A DNA stretch of 34,701 nt, from the NCBI GenBank assembly GCA_012522415.1, contig JAAYKM010000087.1:1-34701 (forward strand). The letters run 5' to 3'. Source of the stretch: Deltaproteobacteria bacterium. GTDB lineage: Bacteria > Desulfobacterota > Syntrophia > Syntrophales > JAAYKM01. Positions within the stretch are counted from its first letter, which is position 1, and every line of letters starts with the position of its first letter. The notes beneath the pieces were generated by a model, which was given only the letters and a program-made list of their open reading frames with translations, was not told the origin of the DNA and did no database searches. A program made the translations under genes and the position numbers. Below are positions 1 through 7,813 of the stretch, piece after piece.

Positions 1-1032
1 AACCAGGTAGTTCTTGATGGCATCGACTCGGCGCTGGGAAAGCTTCTGGTTATATGCGTCGGTGCCCCTGCTGTCCGTGTGCCCTTCCAGGGTGGCCTTC
101 TCCCAGGCATAGGCGTTCATGTAATCCGCCACCCTCTTGATCTCGCTGTGATATTTCGGTTTTACATCGGACTTGTCGAAGTCGAAAAGCACGTTGAGAT
201 TGATGGTGACCCTTACGGGACAGCCGTCCTTGTCCACTTTCAATTCAATGGGTGTATCCGGGCACTTGTCCAGATAGTCGGGAACCCCGTCCCTGTCCGT
301 GTCTATGGGACATCCCACTTCGTCGACTATCACACCGGCGGGTGTATCGGGGCACTGGTCAAGGCGATCGATGACCCCGTCCCCATCGCTGTCGGGCTCA
401 ACGAAAGAAGCCGGTTCCGGCTTGGGGGGCGGAGGGGGCGGAGGCAGTTCGGCCTTCGGTTTTTCACACCCGAAGAAAAAAGACAAGCCCAGGGTAAATT
501 CAAAATTGTTGTTGTTTTCATCCGTTATAAAGATGTGTCGGGCATCGCCGCGTAATGCGATGTTATCCATAAAAAACCACTTGAATCCGAGACCGTAATC
601 CAAGGCGAAGTCATGACCATCCGCGCTGTTTTGGCTTCCCTTGTCGTAATCAAGCTTTCTTCCCCCGATACCAGCGGCGATAAACAGGACGACGTCAGTG
701 TCAGGCAGGAAGTTGTAGAGGCCTTCCAGACGATAACCCAGCATTTTTGCATCATTCTTGTAAGAACTTCCATTGCCCCTGTACACCCGATCGTCTCCAT
801 CCGCCGTGGAGTAATCGACTGCGGCCTCGATTGACCATTCCTTGGTGATGTTATATCCGATTCTCAGTCCATACACCGGGGCGGGATCAAGATTTTCATC
901 GTCATCAAAAGCATACCCACCGGCATAAGGGGTAATGGACCACGCTTTGGCCAGATTGGCCGCCATTGAAGGTGTAGACAGAATTGCCACCGCCAACATG
1001 CCGCACAAGCAAAACAACAGTTTTTTCTTCAT
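1..1032 (-). CDS. OmpA family outer-membrane protein (3' end beyond window)
   Basis: Outer-membrane beta-barrel protein that anchors the envelope to peptidoglycan through an OmpA C-terminal domain. An N-terminal signal peptide (MKKKLLF, hydrophobic stretch, SMA-A cleavage near residue 24) is followed by an eight-strand-like barrel to about residue 188. A proline-rich linker (about 196-207) leads to two thrombospondin type-3 calcium-binding repeats (DSDGDGVIDRLDQCPDTP and DTDRDGVPDYLDKCPDTP, about 213-270). The OmpA domain begins near 275, and its peptidoglycan-binding motif (EGHTDSRGTDAYNQKLSQRR) is visible. The frame is still open at base 1, so the last residues are missing. The ATG at 1032 has a strong GGAGG upstream. 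It follows aguA by 293 bp on the same strand and probably has its own promoter. The family is clear; the individual function is not. Confidence 0.9.
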   Translation of the reverse strand, partial: MKKKLLFCLCGMLAVAILSTPSMAANLAKAWSITPYAGGYAFDDDENLDPAPVYGLRIGYNITKEWSIEAAVDYSTADGDDRVYRGNGSSYKNDAKMLGYRLEGLYNFLPDTDVVLFIAAGIGGRKLDYDKGSQNSADGHDFALDYGLGFKWFFMDNIALRGDARHIFITDENNNNFEFTLGLSFFFGCEKPKAELPPPPPPPKPEPASFVEPDSDGDGVIDRLDQCPDTPAGVIVDEVGCPIDTDRDGVPDYLDKCPDTPIELKVDKDGCPVRVTINLNVLFDFDKSDVKPKYHSEIKRVADYMNAYAWEKATLEGHTDSRGTDAYNQKLSQRRVDAIKNYLV

Positions 1033-1325
1033 CCTCCTTCTCCCTTAACCATCTTTTATATTTTGAAATACCTTAAGGAGTCGCCGTCAAGGTGTCAGGC
1101 AGTCGACGACTCACAACCCTTTTATTATCCTCTTTTATCATCCCCGGTGTTTTTCTCGAAAAAATGAAACACACAACGGAGCGACAATGTTATCCGACCC
1201 GCCTTGTAACTTCAAGAGATAAAAGAGAGCATACGGAGCGCACCCGCGATACGGTTGTCCTGTTTGCAATATTTCCGAAAAAGCACTGTCGCCGTTTTTC
1301 ATCCACAAATCTGAATCCGTGCCAT
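1033..1325. other. Intergenic region, ompA upstream / aguA downstream
   Basis: This 293-bp stretch holds no convincing gene. On the minus strand it is the 3' flank of aguA and the 5' flank of the OmpA-family gene. A TTGACG and an A/T-rich TATAAA lie upstream of ompA, but they are about 24 bp apart, too far for a standard sigma-70 promoter. I saw no clear rho-independent terminator. Confidence 0.5.
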
Positions 1326-2393
1326 TTACGACACCTTTTCCACTTTCACCAGTGGTTCCTGCTGGCTGATACAGTGCAGTGTCCCCAGGCCCCAGACCAA
1401 GTCATAACAGTCGATACCGATTACCCGTCTTGCGGGAAAGAGATCCTGCAGCACGGACAATGCGAAATCATCATTCCGATCGCGAAACGTCGGTACCAGC
1501 ACAACGCCGTTTGCAATAAGAAAATTGGCGTAACTTGCAGGGACTCTCTGCCCATCAAATTCAAGCAAACGAGGCATGGGGAGTTCCACGATTCGAAACA
1601 GTCTCCCCGAAGGGTCTGTCATTTTTTTTAGTTGCCTGAGATTTTTCTGCAGGGGTAGATAGTTTTCATCTTTCCGATTGTCCTCCACCACGGCCACGAT
1701 TGTATCCGCGCTGACAAAACGGGCAGAATCATCAATATGGCCGTCCGTGTCATCCCCGGCAATGCCTTCTTCCACCCAAAGAATTTTTTCCACATTGTAA
1801 TACTCACGCAGGTACCATTCAACCTGAGATTGCGACAGATGGGGATTGCGGTTCGGGTTCAGGAGGCAGGGGGCGCTGGTTAAAAGGCATCCGGCTCCGT
1901 TTACATCAATCGCACCTCCCTCCATAATGATTCCCGGATAAAAAAGGGGCACTTGACGATATTCGGCAATTCGGGTGGGGACCATATCATCCAGATCATA
2001 GGGGGGATATTTCCCGCCCCAGGCATTGTAATCCCAGTCGATTATCGCCAAGGGTTCTTCGGCTTCGGGGTTGACCACGAAGGCCGGACCATGATCCCGG
2101 CACCAGGCATCATTTGTCGGAATCGGGAAAAGAGAAAACCTCCCGCTGTCAACCCCCGCTTTGATCAGCCTGGTCATGACGTCATCGTGCATGTGCCGGT
2201 CAATAACATTGATATTTACGTGTTGAAACCCTGCCAGAATCTTGACGATTTCCGTGAATACTGCCGGTATCGGTGCGAAACGCTCCGGCCATGAATCTTC
2301 TTTGTGGGGCCATGAGAACCATGTTGCGGCCTGTGTTTCCCATTCTGCGGGGAAGCGATAACCCAGTTGTCGTGGAGTTTCCCGGAAAATCAT
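1326..2393 (-). CDS. aguA: Agmatine deiminase
   Basis: Hydrolyses agmatine to N-carbamoylputrescine and ammonia, the second-last step of the arginine-decarboxylase route to putrescine. The 355-residue protein spans the whole peptidylarginine-deiminase-like (PAD_porph) fold. Visible active-site elements are the substrate-binding NDAWCRDHGP near 94-103 (Asp95, Asp100), Glu158 in IMEGGAID, His219 in DGHIDDSARF, and the nucleophile Cys341 in GLGTLHCISQQEP. Length is typical. The ATG overlaps the stop of the upstream aguB by 4 nt, a translational-coupling arrangement that pairs the two consecutive enzymes. No ADC or SpeA gene is in the window. Alternative: another guanidino-deiminase, but the aguB partner strongly supports this call. 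Confidence 0.93.
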   Translation of the reverse strand: MIFRETPRQLGYRFPAEWETQAATWFSWPHKEDSWPERFAPIPAVFTEIVKILAGFQHVNINVIDRHMHDDVMTRLIKAGVDSGRFSLFPIPTNDAWCRDHGPAFVVNPEAEEPLAIIDWDYNAWGGKYPPYDLDDMVPTRIAEYRQVPLFYPGIIMEGGAIDVNGAGCLLTSAPCLLNPNRNPHLSQSQVEWYLREYYNVEKILWVEEGIAGDDTDGHIDDSARFVSADTIVAVVEDNRKDENYLPLQKNLRQLKKMTDPSGRLFRIVELPMPRLLEFDGQRVPASYANFLIANGVVLVPTFRDRNDDFALSVLQDLFPARRVIGIDCYDLVWGLGTLHCISQQEPLVKVEKVS

Positions 2394-3277
2394 GTATCGG
2401 AGCCAGAATCGAGAAAGCGCCGGGTGATGCCGTCGTAAGCATCAATGCGGCGGTCACGCAGAAAAGGCCAGTGTTGACGGGTGGTATCGGATTTAGCGAG
2501 GTCAACCTCGAAAACGGCGATATCGTCGCGGTCATGCGGAGACTGATGGATCAGCTCGCCCAGGGTGTCGACGGCAAAAGAGCCGCCCCAAAAGACGATA
2601 TTACCTTCTTTTCCAATCCGGTTGATTGAAACGACCGGTATGCCGTTGGCAATAGCATGGGCACGCTGAATTGTCCGCCAGGCATCATACTGATTACGGC
2701 AAACCCGTGGATCTTCTCCCTCCGCCCAGCCAATGGCCGTCGGATAAAAAAGCATTTCGGCTCCCATTAGGGTTGTCAACCGTGCCGCCTCCGGGTACCA
2801 CTGGTCCCAGCAGATCAATACGCCGATGACGCCGAAGCGGGTCTTGAAGACCCTGAAACCCAAATCGCCAGGTGTAAAGTAGAATTTTTCATAGAAGGAC
2901 GGATCGTCAGGGATGTGCATCTTTCGATACTTTCCAAGGTATGTGCCATCCGCATCAATCACGGCGGCGCTGGTGTGATAAAGCCCCGCTGCTCTTTTTT
3001 CAAACAGGGAGGCCACAATCACGACACCCAGGTCGGCTGCCAGGGATTTCAGATTCTCGGTCGTGGGGCCGGGGATGGGCTCAGCCAGATCAAAAGGAGC
3101 ATAATTTTCGGTAACACAGAAATACAGAGAGCGAAAAAGCTCCTGAAGGCATACGATGTTAGCGCCGCGAAGCGCCGCATGACGGATCGCTTCTTCAGCA
3201 CGGGCCATGTTTTGCGTGGTATCTGCAACACAGCTCGTCTGGACGATTCCGATTTTAACTTTCCGCGTCTCTACCAC
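2390..3277 (-). CDS. aguB: N-carbamoylputrescine amidase
   Basis: Nitrilase-superfamily amidase that cleaves N-carbamoylputrescine to putrescine, CO2 and ammonia, directly downstream of AguA in the pathway. The catalytic triad is visible: Glu46 in CLQELF, Lys119 in YRKMHIPDD and Cys156 in LICWDQWYPEAAR. The protein has 295 residues, the normal size. The start is a GTG preceded by GGAG with 7-nt spacing; no better ATG lies upstream. It is the first gene of the aguB-aguA operon, read away from the tRNA-Thr. Some members of this nitrilase branch act on beta-ureidopropionate, but adjacency to agmatine deiminase settles the assignment. Confidence 0.93.
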   Translation of the reverse strand: MVETRKVKIGIVQTSCVADTTQNMARAEEAIRHAALRGANIVCLQELFRSLYFCVTENYAPFDLAEPIPGPTTENLKSLAADLGVVIVASLFEKRAAGLYHTSAAVIDADGTYLGKYRKMHIPDDPSFYEKFYFTPGDLGFRVFKTRFGVIGVLICWDQWYPEAARLTTLMGAEMLFYPTAIGWAEGEDPRVCRNQYDAWRTIQRAHAIANGIPVVSINRIGKEGNIVFWGGSFAVDTLGELIHQSPHDRDDIAVFEVDLAKSDTTRQHWPFLRDRRIDAYDGITRRFLDSGSDT

Positions 3278-3442
3278 AATACGGCTCCGCTCCCGGAAGG
3301 ATATTTTGATCTAGCTAGGACGATCATCGGAAATATACGGAATACCTGCACTGCTGTCAACATGTTTGGGTTTTTTGAGCGGACACGGACTCCGACGGAT
3401 TTTTCGTTGATTTAACCGGGACTTGAGGGTCTTTTAAACTGC

Positions 3443-3471
3443 TTGACAAGGTAAAATGCTTCGGATAATAG
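3443..3471 (+). promoter_or_regulatory. Sigma-70-type promoter of tRNA-Thr
   Basis: A perfect TTGACA at 3443-3448 is followed 17 bp later by TAATAG (3466-3471); GATAAT at 15 bp is an overlapping alternative. It lies about 32 bp before the tRNA 5' end, as expected for a tRNA promoter. Confidence 0.6.
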
Positions 3472-3502
3472 AGGAACTCCTGTTGAGGAAAACAAGGAAA
3501 GG

Positions 3503-3578
<76 letters not shown>

Positions 3579-3588
3579 GATTTCCCGA

Positions 3589-3619
3589 GTCTCTCGATCT
3601 TTACAGCGAGAGACTTTTT
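3589..3619 (+). terminator. Rho-independent terminator after tRNA-Thr
   Basis: GTCTCTCG (3589-3596) pairs perfectly with CGAGAGAC (3607-3614) across a 10-nt loop and is followed by five Ts. It ends the tRNA transcript 11 nt after CCA. Confidence 0.85.
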
Positions 3620-3689
3620 GCGTTATGACCCGGAATGGGCTGTTTTGTTTCAAGATGCAATTAAGCTGAACAATCATGAGGACTGAAGA

Positions 3690-4553
3690 ATGACGGAAGA
3701 AAAAAAATCATGCGATAGTTGCGAAAGCACCCAAGGTCAGCCGAGTGGCTTTCAGGAGTTTCTCGAACAGGAAGCGCTCAAGGACAGGATGGAGAAGGTC
3801 AAGCACAAGATCCTGGTCTTGTCCGGAAAAGGAGGTGTAGGAAAGAGTACGGTTGCCACGAATCTGGCGGTGGCTCTGTCCAAGGCGGGGAAGGCCGTGG
3901 GGCTTCTGGATGTTGATTTTCATGGACCCAGCATTCCCACGTTGCTAAATCTTGAGGGAAAACCAGTATACCAGCATGATGAGGGGTTGATTCCCGTTGA
4001 ATTTGCCTCAGGCATCAAGGTTATGTCGGTGGGTTTCCTGTTGCGTGATCAGGATGAAGCTGTTATTTGGCGGGGACCGATGAAAATCAGCTTTCTCAAG
4101 CAGCTCCTTAAGGACGTGATCTGGGGCGATTTGGATTATCTGGTTATCGATTTCCCCCCCGGTACGGGAGACGAACCCTTGTCCATTGCTCAGATGATAC
4201 CGGAATGCGACGGTGCGGTCATCGTTACGACGCCGCAGAATCTGTCACTAAATGATGTAAAGAAATCGATCAATTTCTGCCGGCGGATCAAGATTCCTGT
4301 CCTGGGCGTCATTGAGAACATGAGTGGTTTGATGTGTCCCCATTGCGGGCAAATGATCGATTTGTTCAAGAGCGGTGGTGGCGAGGCAATGGCGAACAAA
4401 ATGGATGTGCCCTTCTTGGGCCGGATTCCTATCGATCCTCGTGTTGTGGAAGCTTCCGACCTCGGTGAACCCTTTATCGAGCGTCACGCCGACAGCGAAG
4501 GTGCGGCGGCATTCGCTCGGATCGTCCGGCAGTTGATAGACCCAAAAGCATAA
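3690..4553 (+). CDS. Mrp/NBP35-family Fe-S carrier ATPase (ApbC-like), first copy
   Basis: P-loop ATPase of the Mrp/NBP35/ApbC family, members of which carry and transfer Fe-S clusters as dimers in the cytoplasm. Visible are the deviant Walker A GKGGVGKST (residues 46-54), DVDFHGPSIP (switch region, about 74-83), the Walker B-like DFPPGTGDEP (154-163) and the cluster-binding CPHC (216-219). The short N-terminus carries an extra CDSC pair (8-11). Length 287 is typical. A GAGG ribosome site precedes the ATG. A close paralogue sits at 30661-31548 in the ORP-like cluster. This copy is next to a tRNA and a DHH phosphoesterase, so it is the better candidate for the housekeeping carrier. The client proteins are unknown. 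Confidence 0.9.
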   Translation: MTEEKKSCDSCESTQGQPSGFQEFLEQEALKDRMEKVKHKILVLSGKGGVGKSTVATNLAVALSKAGKAVGLLDVDFHGPSIPTLLNLEGKPVYQHDEGLIPVEFASGIKVMSVGFLLRDQDEAVIWRGPMKISFLKQLLKDVIWGDLDYLVIDFPPGTGDEPLSIAQMIPECDGAVIVTTPQNLSLNDVKKSINFCRRIKIPVLGVIENMSGLMCPHCGQMIDLFKSGGGEAMANKMDVPFLGRIPIDPRVVEASDLGEPFIERHADSEGAAAFARIVRQLIDPKA

Positions 4554-4647
4554 TATACTTGACTAGAAATGCATTTGGGGTTTCCGTGGTTTTCCGTAAA
4601 GGCGTGAAGAGTTGGTATATGCACTCTGCTGACCTTGAGGAATGTTG

Positions 4648-5709
4648 ATGAAACGGGTAGAGTCGCTTCTCGTTACAGAAGAAACCATTTCCAATCTTTT
4701 CAGACTGATCGGCATGCTCCGGGAGCACGATTCTCTGGCGGTTCTCATGTATGGTGCCCCTGATCCCGATGCCATCTCTTCCGCCATGGCCCTGCGGGAA
4801 ATAATCGAACAAAAGGCCGGTCTGTCCCGTTGTGTTTTTGCGGCAACCCACCCCTTCATCCGGCAACAGAATCTTGAATTCGCCCATGCCATGGGCGTTG
4901 ATATTTCAATCATCGATGGGATTGATCTGGCCGATTACCGGTTGATCGCTCTGGTAGACAGTCAACCTCCTCTTTTTGGTGAAGTGCTTGAACGATACCG
5001 TCCGCATATTGTTTTCGACCACCATCCCCGTACGCCGGGCTGGCATGCTGAACTGGAAGACGTTCGGCCGAGGTACGGCGCCCTGTCCACCATCATGACG
5101 GGGTATCTTTTGGCGGCCCGCGTAAGGATTACACGGATGCTTTATACGGCCCTTTTGTACGGTATCCGGAGCGACACGAATAATCTGGAAAGGGATGCGT
5201 GCCTGGAAGATATCGGCGCGTATTATTTGAATTTTGCCCGTGCGAACCGGGGATTGATCCGGCGCATTGAATTGAACCAGATTCCGGAGCGTTACCTGAA
5301 GTATTTTGATTTTGCCTACAGACACAGGCATCGGCAACGCGAGAAAATAATCTGTTTTCTGGAAGCGGTGGAGAACGCTGATGTTTGTGTGCAAGTCGCG
5401 GATTTTCTTCTGCGCATTATCCAGATCTATTTTGTTGTGGTGGGGGGGATCGTCGGGAACCGCTTGATTGTTGTTTTCCGGGGTGATGGTTACCGGATGA
5501 ACTGCGGAGACATTGCGTCCAGAACCTTCGGTCATTTGGGAAGTGCTGGAGGGCACCGGAGTGCCGCCCGGGCGGAAATTCATCTTGAAAAACTCAAGGA
5601 AATTTTAGCGGGGGATCTCTCCTGCAGGAATATGGAACATTTTCTCCTGCAGAGCCTGGAGGTCAAGCGCCAACGCCTCCGGGGAGACGGAACAAAGGAA
5701 AAGGGGTGA
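4648..5709 (+). CDS. DHH/DHHA1 phosphoesterase (NrnA/RecJ-like)
   Basis: Member of the DHH phosphoesterase superfamily, which contains nanoRNases, pAp phosphatases and cyclic-dinucleotide phosphodiesterases acting with Mn2+. Metal-binding motifs are present: DPD (Asp39, Asp41), VDSQ (Asp104) and DHH (124-126). A C-terminal DHHA1 part carries the substrate-binding GSAGGHRSAAR. The 353-residue length fits NrnA-like enzymes; there is no transmembrane, PAS or GGDEF part as in GdpP. I place the start at ATG 4648, where GAGG has 7-nt spacing, rather than ATG 4642, which abuts it. It lies 94 bp after mrp, possibly co-transcribed. The exact substrate (oligoribonucleotide, pAp or other) cannot be read from sequence. 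Confidence 0.82.
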   Translation: MKRVESLLVTEETISNLFRLIGMLREHDSLAVLMYGAPDPDAISSAMALREIIEQKAGLSRCVFAATHPFIRQQNLEFAHAMGVDISIIDGIDLADYRLIALVDSQPPLFGEVLERYRPHIVFDHHPRTPGWHAELEDVRPRYGALSTIMTGYLLAARVRITRMLYTALLYGIRSDTNNLERDACLEDIGAYYLNFARANRGLIRRIELNQIPERYLKYFDFAYRHRHRQREKIICFLEAVENADVCVQVADFLLRIIQIYFVVVGGIVGNRLIVVFRGDGYRMNCGDIASRTFGHLGSAGGHRSAARAEIHLEKLKEILAGDLSCRNMEHFLLQSLEVKRQRLRGDGTKEKG

Positions 5710-5725
5710 TGAAACATCACCCCTT
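5701..5725 (-). terminator. Convergent terminator hairpin (DHH gene / fmdB)
   Basis: AAGGGGTGATG (5701-5711) pairs perfectly with CATCACCCCTT (5715-5725) over a 3-nt loop. Read on the minus strand it is followed by TTCCTTT, so it ends the fmdB-side transcript. On the plus strand it contains the stop codon of the DHH gene but lacks a clean T-run. Confidence 0.7.
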
Positions 5726-5748
5726 CGCTGGTTTGATCCCGGCTGCCG

Positions 5749-6006
5749 TTATGCGTCCGTTTTTTCCGGACTCGTCGTGTCTTTCGTCGGAGTATGAGCC
5801 GGCTTCTCTTCGCTACCGGAAGGCTTCTTCCCGCCATAATCCGTAACGTACCAGCCGCTACCCTTCAGGTGAAACGATGAGAGTGACAGAAGTTTGTCCA
5901 CGCGCCCCTTGCAGAAACGGCAGCGTGAAATGGCAGGTTCGGTAATGCCTTGAAATTCTTCAAATTCTTTTCCACACTTCCGGCATTTATACTCATAAAT
6001 TGGCAT
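5749..6006 (-). CDS. FmdB-family zinc ribbon protein
   Basis: Small 85-residue zinc-ribbon protein that begins with the family signature MPIYEYKCRKCG. Cysteine pairs C8/C11 and C29/C32 should bind one zinc. The C-terminal third is a hydrophilic, disordered-looking tail rich in K, P, T and E. FmdB-type proteins are widespread and are often called putative regulators; the role is not established. It is the last gene of the minus-strand run starting at mobB, 24 bp after the HExxH protein, and ends at a convergent hairpin. Confidence 0.85.
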   Translation of the reverse strand: MPIYEYKCRKCGKEFEEFQGITEPAISRCRFCKGRVDKLLSLSSFHLKGSGWYVTDYGGKKPSGSEEKPAHTPTKDTTSPEKTDA

Positions 6007-6030
6007 AATGCAAAAACCTCCTGATAAAAC

Positions 6031-6606
6031 TTAATGGAAGAGCACTTCCAGATTATAGCGTTTGCTGAAACAGTCGAGAACGAGGTCTAGGTGCGGATAA
6101 TCCATCGGTTTCAAGATGTCCTGTGTGATGTTGTTGACGGTTTGTTCTTCCAGTTCTCTCCGTTTACCCTCCATGTCGAAATCCGCCTGCCCTTTGGTGA
6201 AACGTACAACATGCACCAATTCGTGGGCGGCAATATACAGAAGAAGCGGTGACAGTCGGACGAAGGAACCCGCCCGTTCCACGGCGTCAAGAATCCGATG
6301 GTCGTGAAGACAGATCCGGTAAAAATCGAAACCGTTTTCGTTGCCGTCTTTATGATAGCCATATTTGCAAAGATGGGCGAAAACGCCGTCGTTGATCTCG
6401 TGGTTTTCCAAGTTGACCAGGGTTCTGACATCATAGCGCCAGGAACGCATCCTGGCGAGGGACAGACGATAATGACGGGAGACCATTTTTTCCGCTAGAC
6501 AAAAAGACCGGCCAGCCTGAGCGATCTCATTCGCATTGAAATAACGATCCACGATACGCTCTCCATCACACTCGTTCCCATCGAAATTCGGGGTTAGTAT
6601 AGGCAT
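6031..6606 (-). CDS. Hypothetical HExxH-containing protein (putative metallopeptidase)
   Basis: I do not recognise a named family. The protein (191 residues from ATG 6606) carries a clear zinc-protease motif HELVH (residues 128-132) inside a hydrophobic helix (LLLYIAAHELVHVVRF). A glutamate-rich helix with EEQTVN about 20 residues later could give the third metal ligand, gluzincin-style. No signal peptide or membrane segment is seen, so it is probably cytoplasmic. The frame stays open upstream to GTG 6648 and TTG 6657. None of the three starts has a good Shine-Dalgarno sequence, so the N-terminus is uncertain by 17 residues. It lies between the cell-wall precursor genes and fmdB on the same strand. 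Peptidase activity is inferred from the motif only. Confidence 0.65.
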   Translation of the reverse strand: MPILTPNFDGNECDGERIVDRYFNANEIAQAGRSFCLAEKMVSRHYRLSLARMRSWRYDVRTLVNLENHEINDGVFAHLCKYGYHKDGNENGFDFYRICLHDHRILDAVERAGSFVRLSPLLLYIAAHELVHVVRFTKGQADFDMEGKRRELEEQTVNNITQDILKPMDYPHLDLVLDCFSKRYNLEVLFH

Positions 6607-6712
6607 GAACCGGTGTTTGTCAAATATTTTGTGGATCCAAAATCGCACGGACTGCAAGAGTAAAAACGCGGTTATTTCTGAGTGGGTTCCGGAAGAGGTG
6701 ACAGGTCCTGGC

Positions 6713-7780
6713 CTATAGAGGCCCCTTTTTCGTGCTGTGTGCTCTCAGGGCTGCCGTGATGATGAGATCAATCAGACCGGCTTGGGTCATATCCATGGCT
6801 GCGGCCTGATGGAAAAGAACCGTAGAGGGCGTCATGCCTGGCAGGGTATTGGCTTCCAGAACGACGATCCGTCCGTCGGGCAGAACGAACATGTCAATTC
6901 TGGCGTAACAACGGAGATTCAAGGCCGTAAAAGTTGCCAAGGCTGTTTCCTGTATTTTTTTCAGACTGGTTTCCGGCAACCGGGCTGGGGTCTTATTTTC
7001 ACCTTTTCCGTAAAGGAACTTGTCTTCCAGGGAGAGAATACTGTTCCTGTCTGTCGGAATGGTTTCGGACGGAATCAAAGGAAAGGGTCTGTCTCCTTCC
7101 AGAATCCCGCAGGTTACCTCCATGCCGGTCAAAAATTCTTCGATCAGGGCGGTATTGTCCCACAAAAACGCGTTGGTCAGGGCAGGATTTACATCTTCAC
7201 GCGAAACGGCCTTGGTCACGGCGGTGCTGCATCCTTCCCGGGCGGGTTTGATCACACAGGGGAAACCAATTTCGCTTTCGATTCGATCCGCTGTGGTGGC
7301 CTGCACGTCCGACGTCCAATCCGGTTTCGTGACAGCAATGGTTTTGGGCACATCAATCCCTGAGGCCGCCAGGAACTGACGACAAAAATGTTTGTCCATG
7401 CCCAGGGCCGATGCAAGCACGCCTGATCCCGTATAGGGCAGGCCAAGCAATTCGAGGAGTCCTTGCAGACAGCCGTCCTCACCGTATTTGCCGTGAAGGG
7501 CCAGAAAAGCTAAGTCGATGCGGGCCTTCAAATCTTCGTATCGAAGGGGTTTCGCCTCTTCCCGGAGGTCCTCCCCGATATCCTTCGTACTGTTGCGCAT
7601 CAGGAGTTTCAGCGGAATCTCCCACAGGGAGGCGTTGTCATCCATAAAGATCGGAAGCGGATCATATTTTTTCCGATTGATCTTGCTGAAAATATTCCGT
7701 CCGCTTTCCAGTGAAATATCCTTCTCGGATGAAAGCCCCCCCAAAATGATGCCGATCTTCATTTTTGTCATGTCTGCCAT
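6713..7780 (-). CDS. ddl: D-alanine--D-alanine ligase, canonical copy
   Basis: ATP-grasp ligase joining two D-alanines for peptidoglycan precursor synthesis in the cytoplasm. Family blocks are visible: GGLSSEKDISL (14-24), HGKYGEDGCLQGLLELL (96-112) and YTGSGVLASALGMDK (116-130). Further on are the ATP-binding VIKPAREGCST (177-187), ARID (Asp296) and the metal-binding LEANTLPGMTPST (Glu309, Asn311). Length is 355, like the long DdlA type. The preferred start is ATG 7780 with GAGG 8 nt upstream; TTG 7804, just after the previous gene's stop, is possible. It directly follows a second ddl paralogue with 33 bp between them, downstream of alanine racemase, so substrate production and use are grouped. 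Both paralogues end in a similar S-x-K-x-GPL tail, consistent with tandem duplication. Confidence 0.92.
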   Translation of the reverse strand: MADMTKMKIGIILGGLSSEKDISLESGRNIFSKINRKKYDPLPIFMDDNASLWEIPLKLLMRNSTKDIGEDLREEAKPLRYEDLKARIDLAFLALHGKYGEDGCLQGLLELLGLPYTGSGVLASALGMDKHFCRQFLAASGIDVPKTIAVTKPDWTSDVQATTADRIESEIGFPCVIKPAREGCSTAVTKAVSREDVNPALTNAFLWDNTALIEEFLTGMEVTCGILEGDRPFPLIPSETIPTDRNSILSLEDKFLYGKGENKTPARLPETSLKKIQETALATFTALNLRCYARIDMFVLPDGRIVVLEANTLPGMTPSTVLFHQAAAMDMTQAGLIDLIITAALRAHSTKKGPL

Positions 7781-7813
7781 GCCTATATCCTCAATATCAA
7801 ACAAATTTATTCC

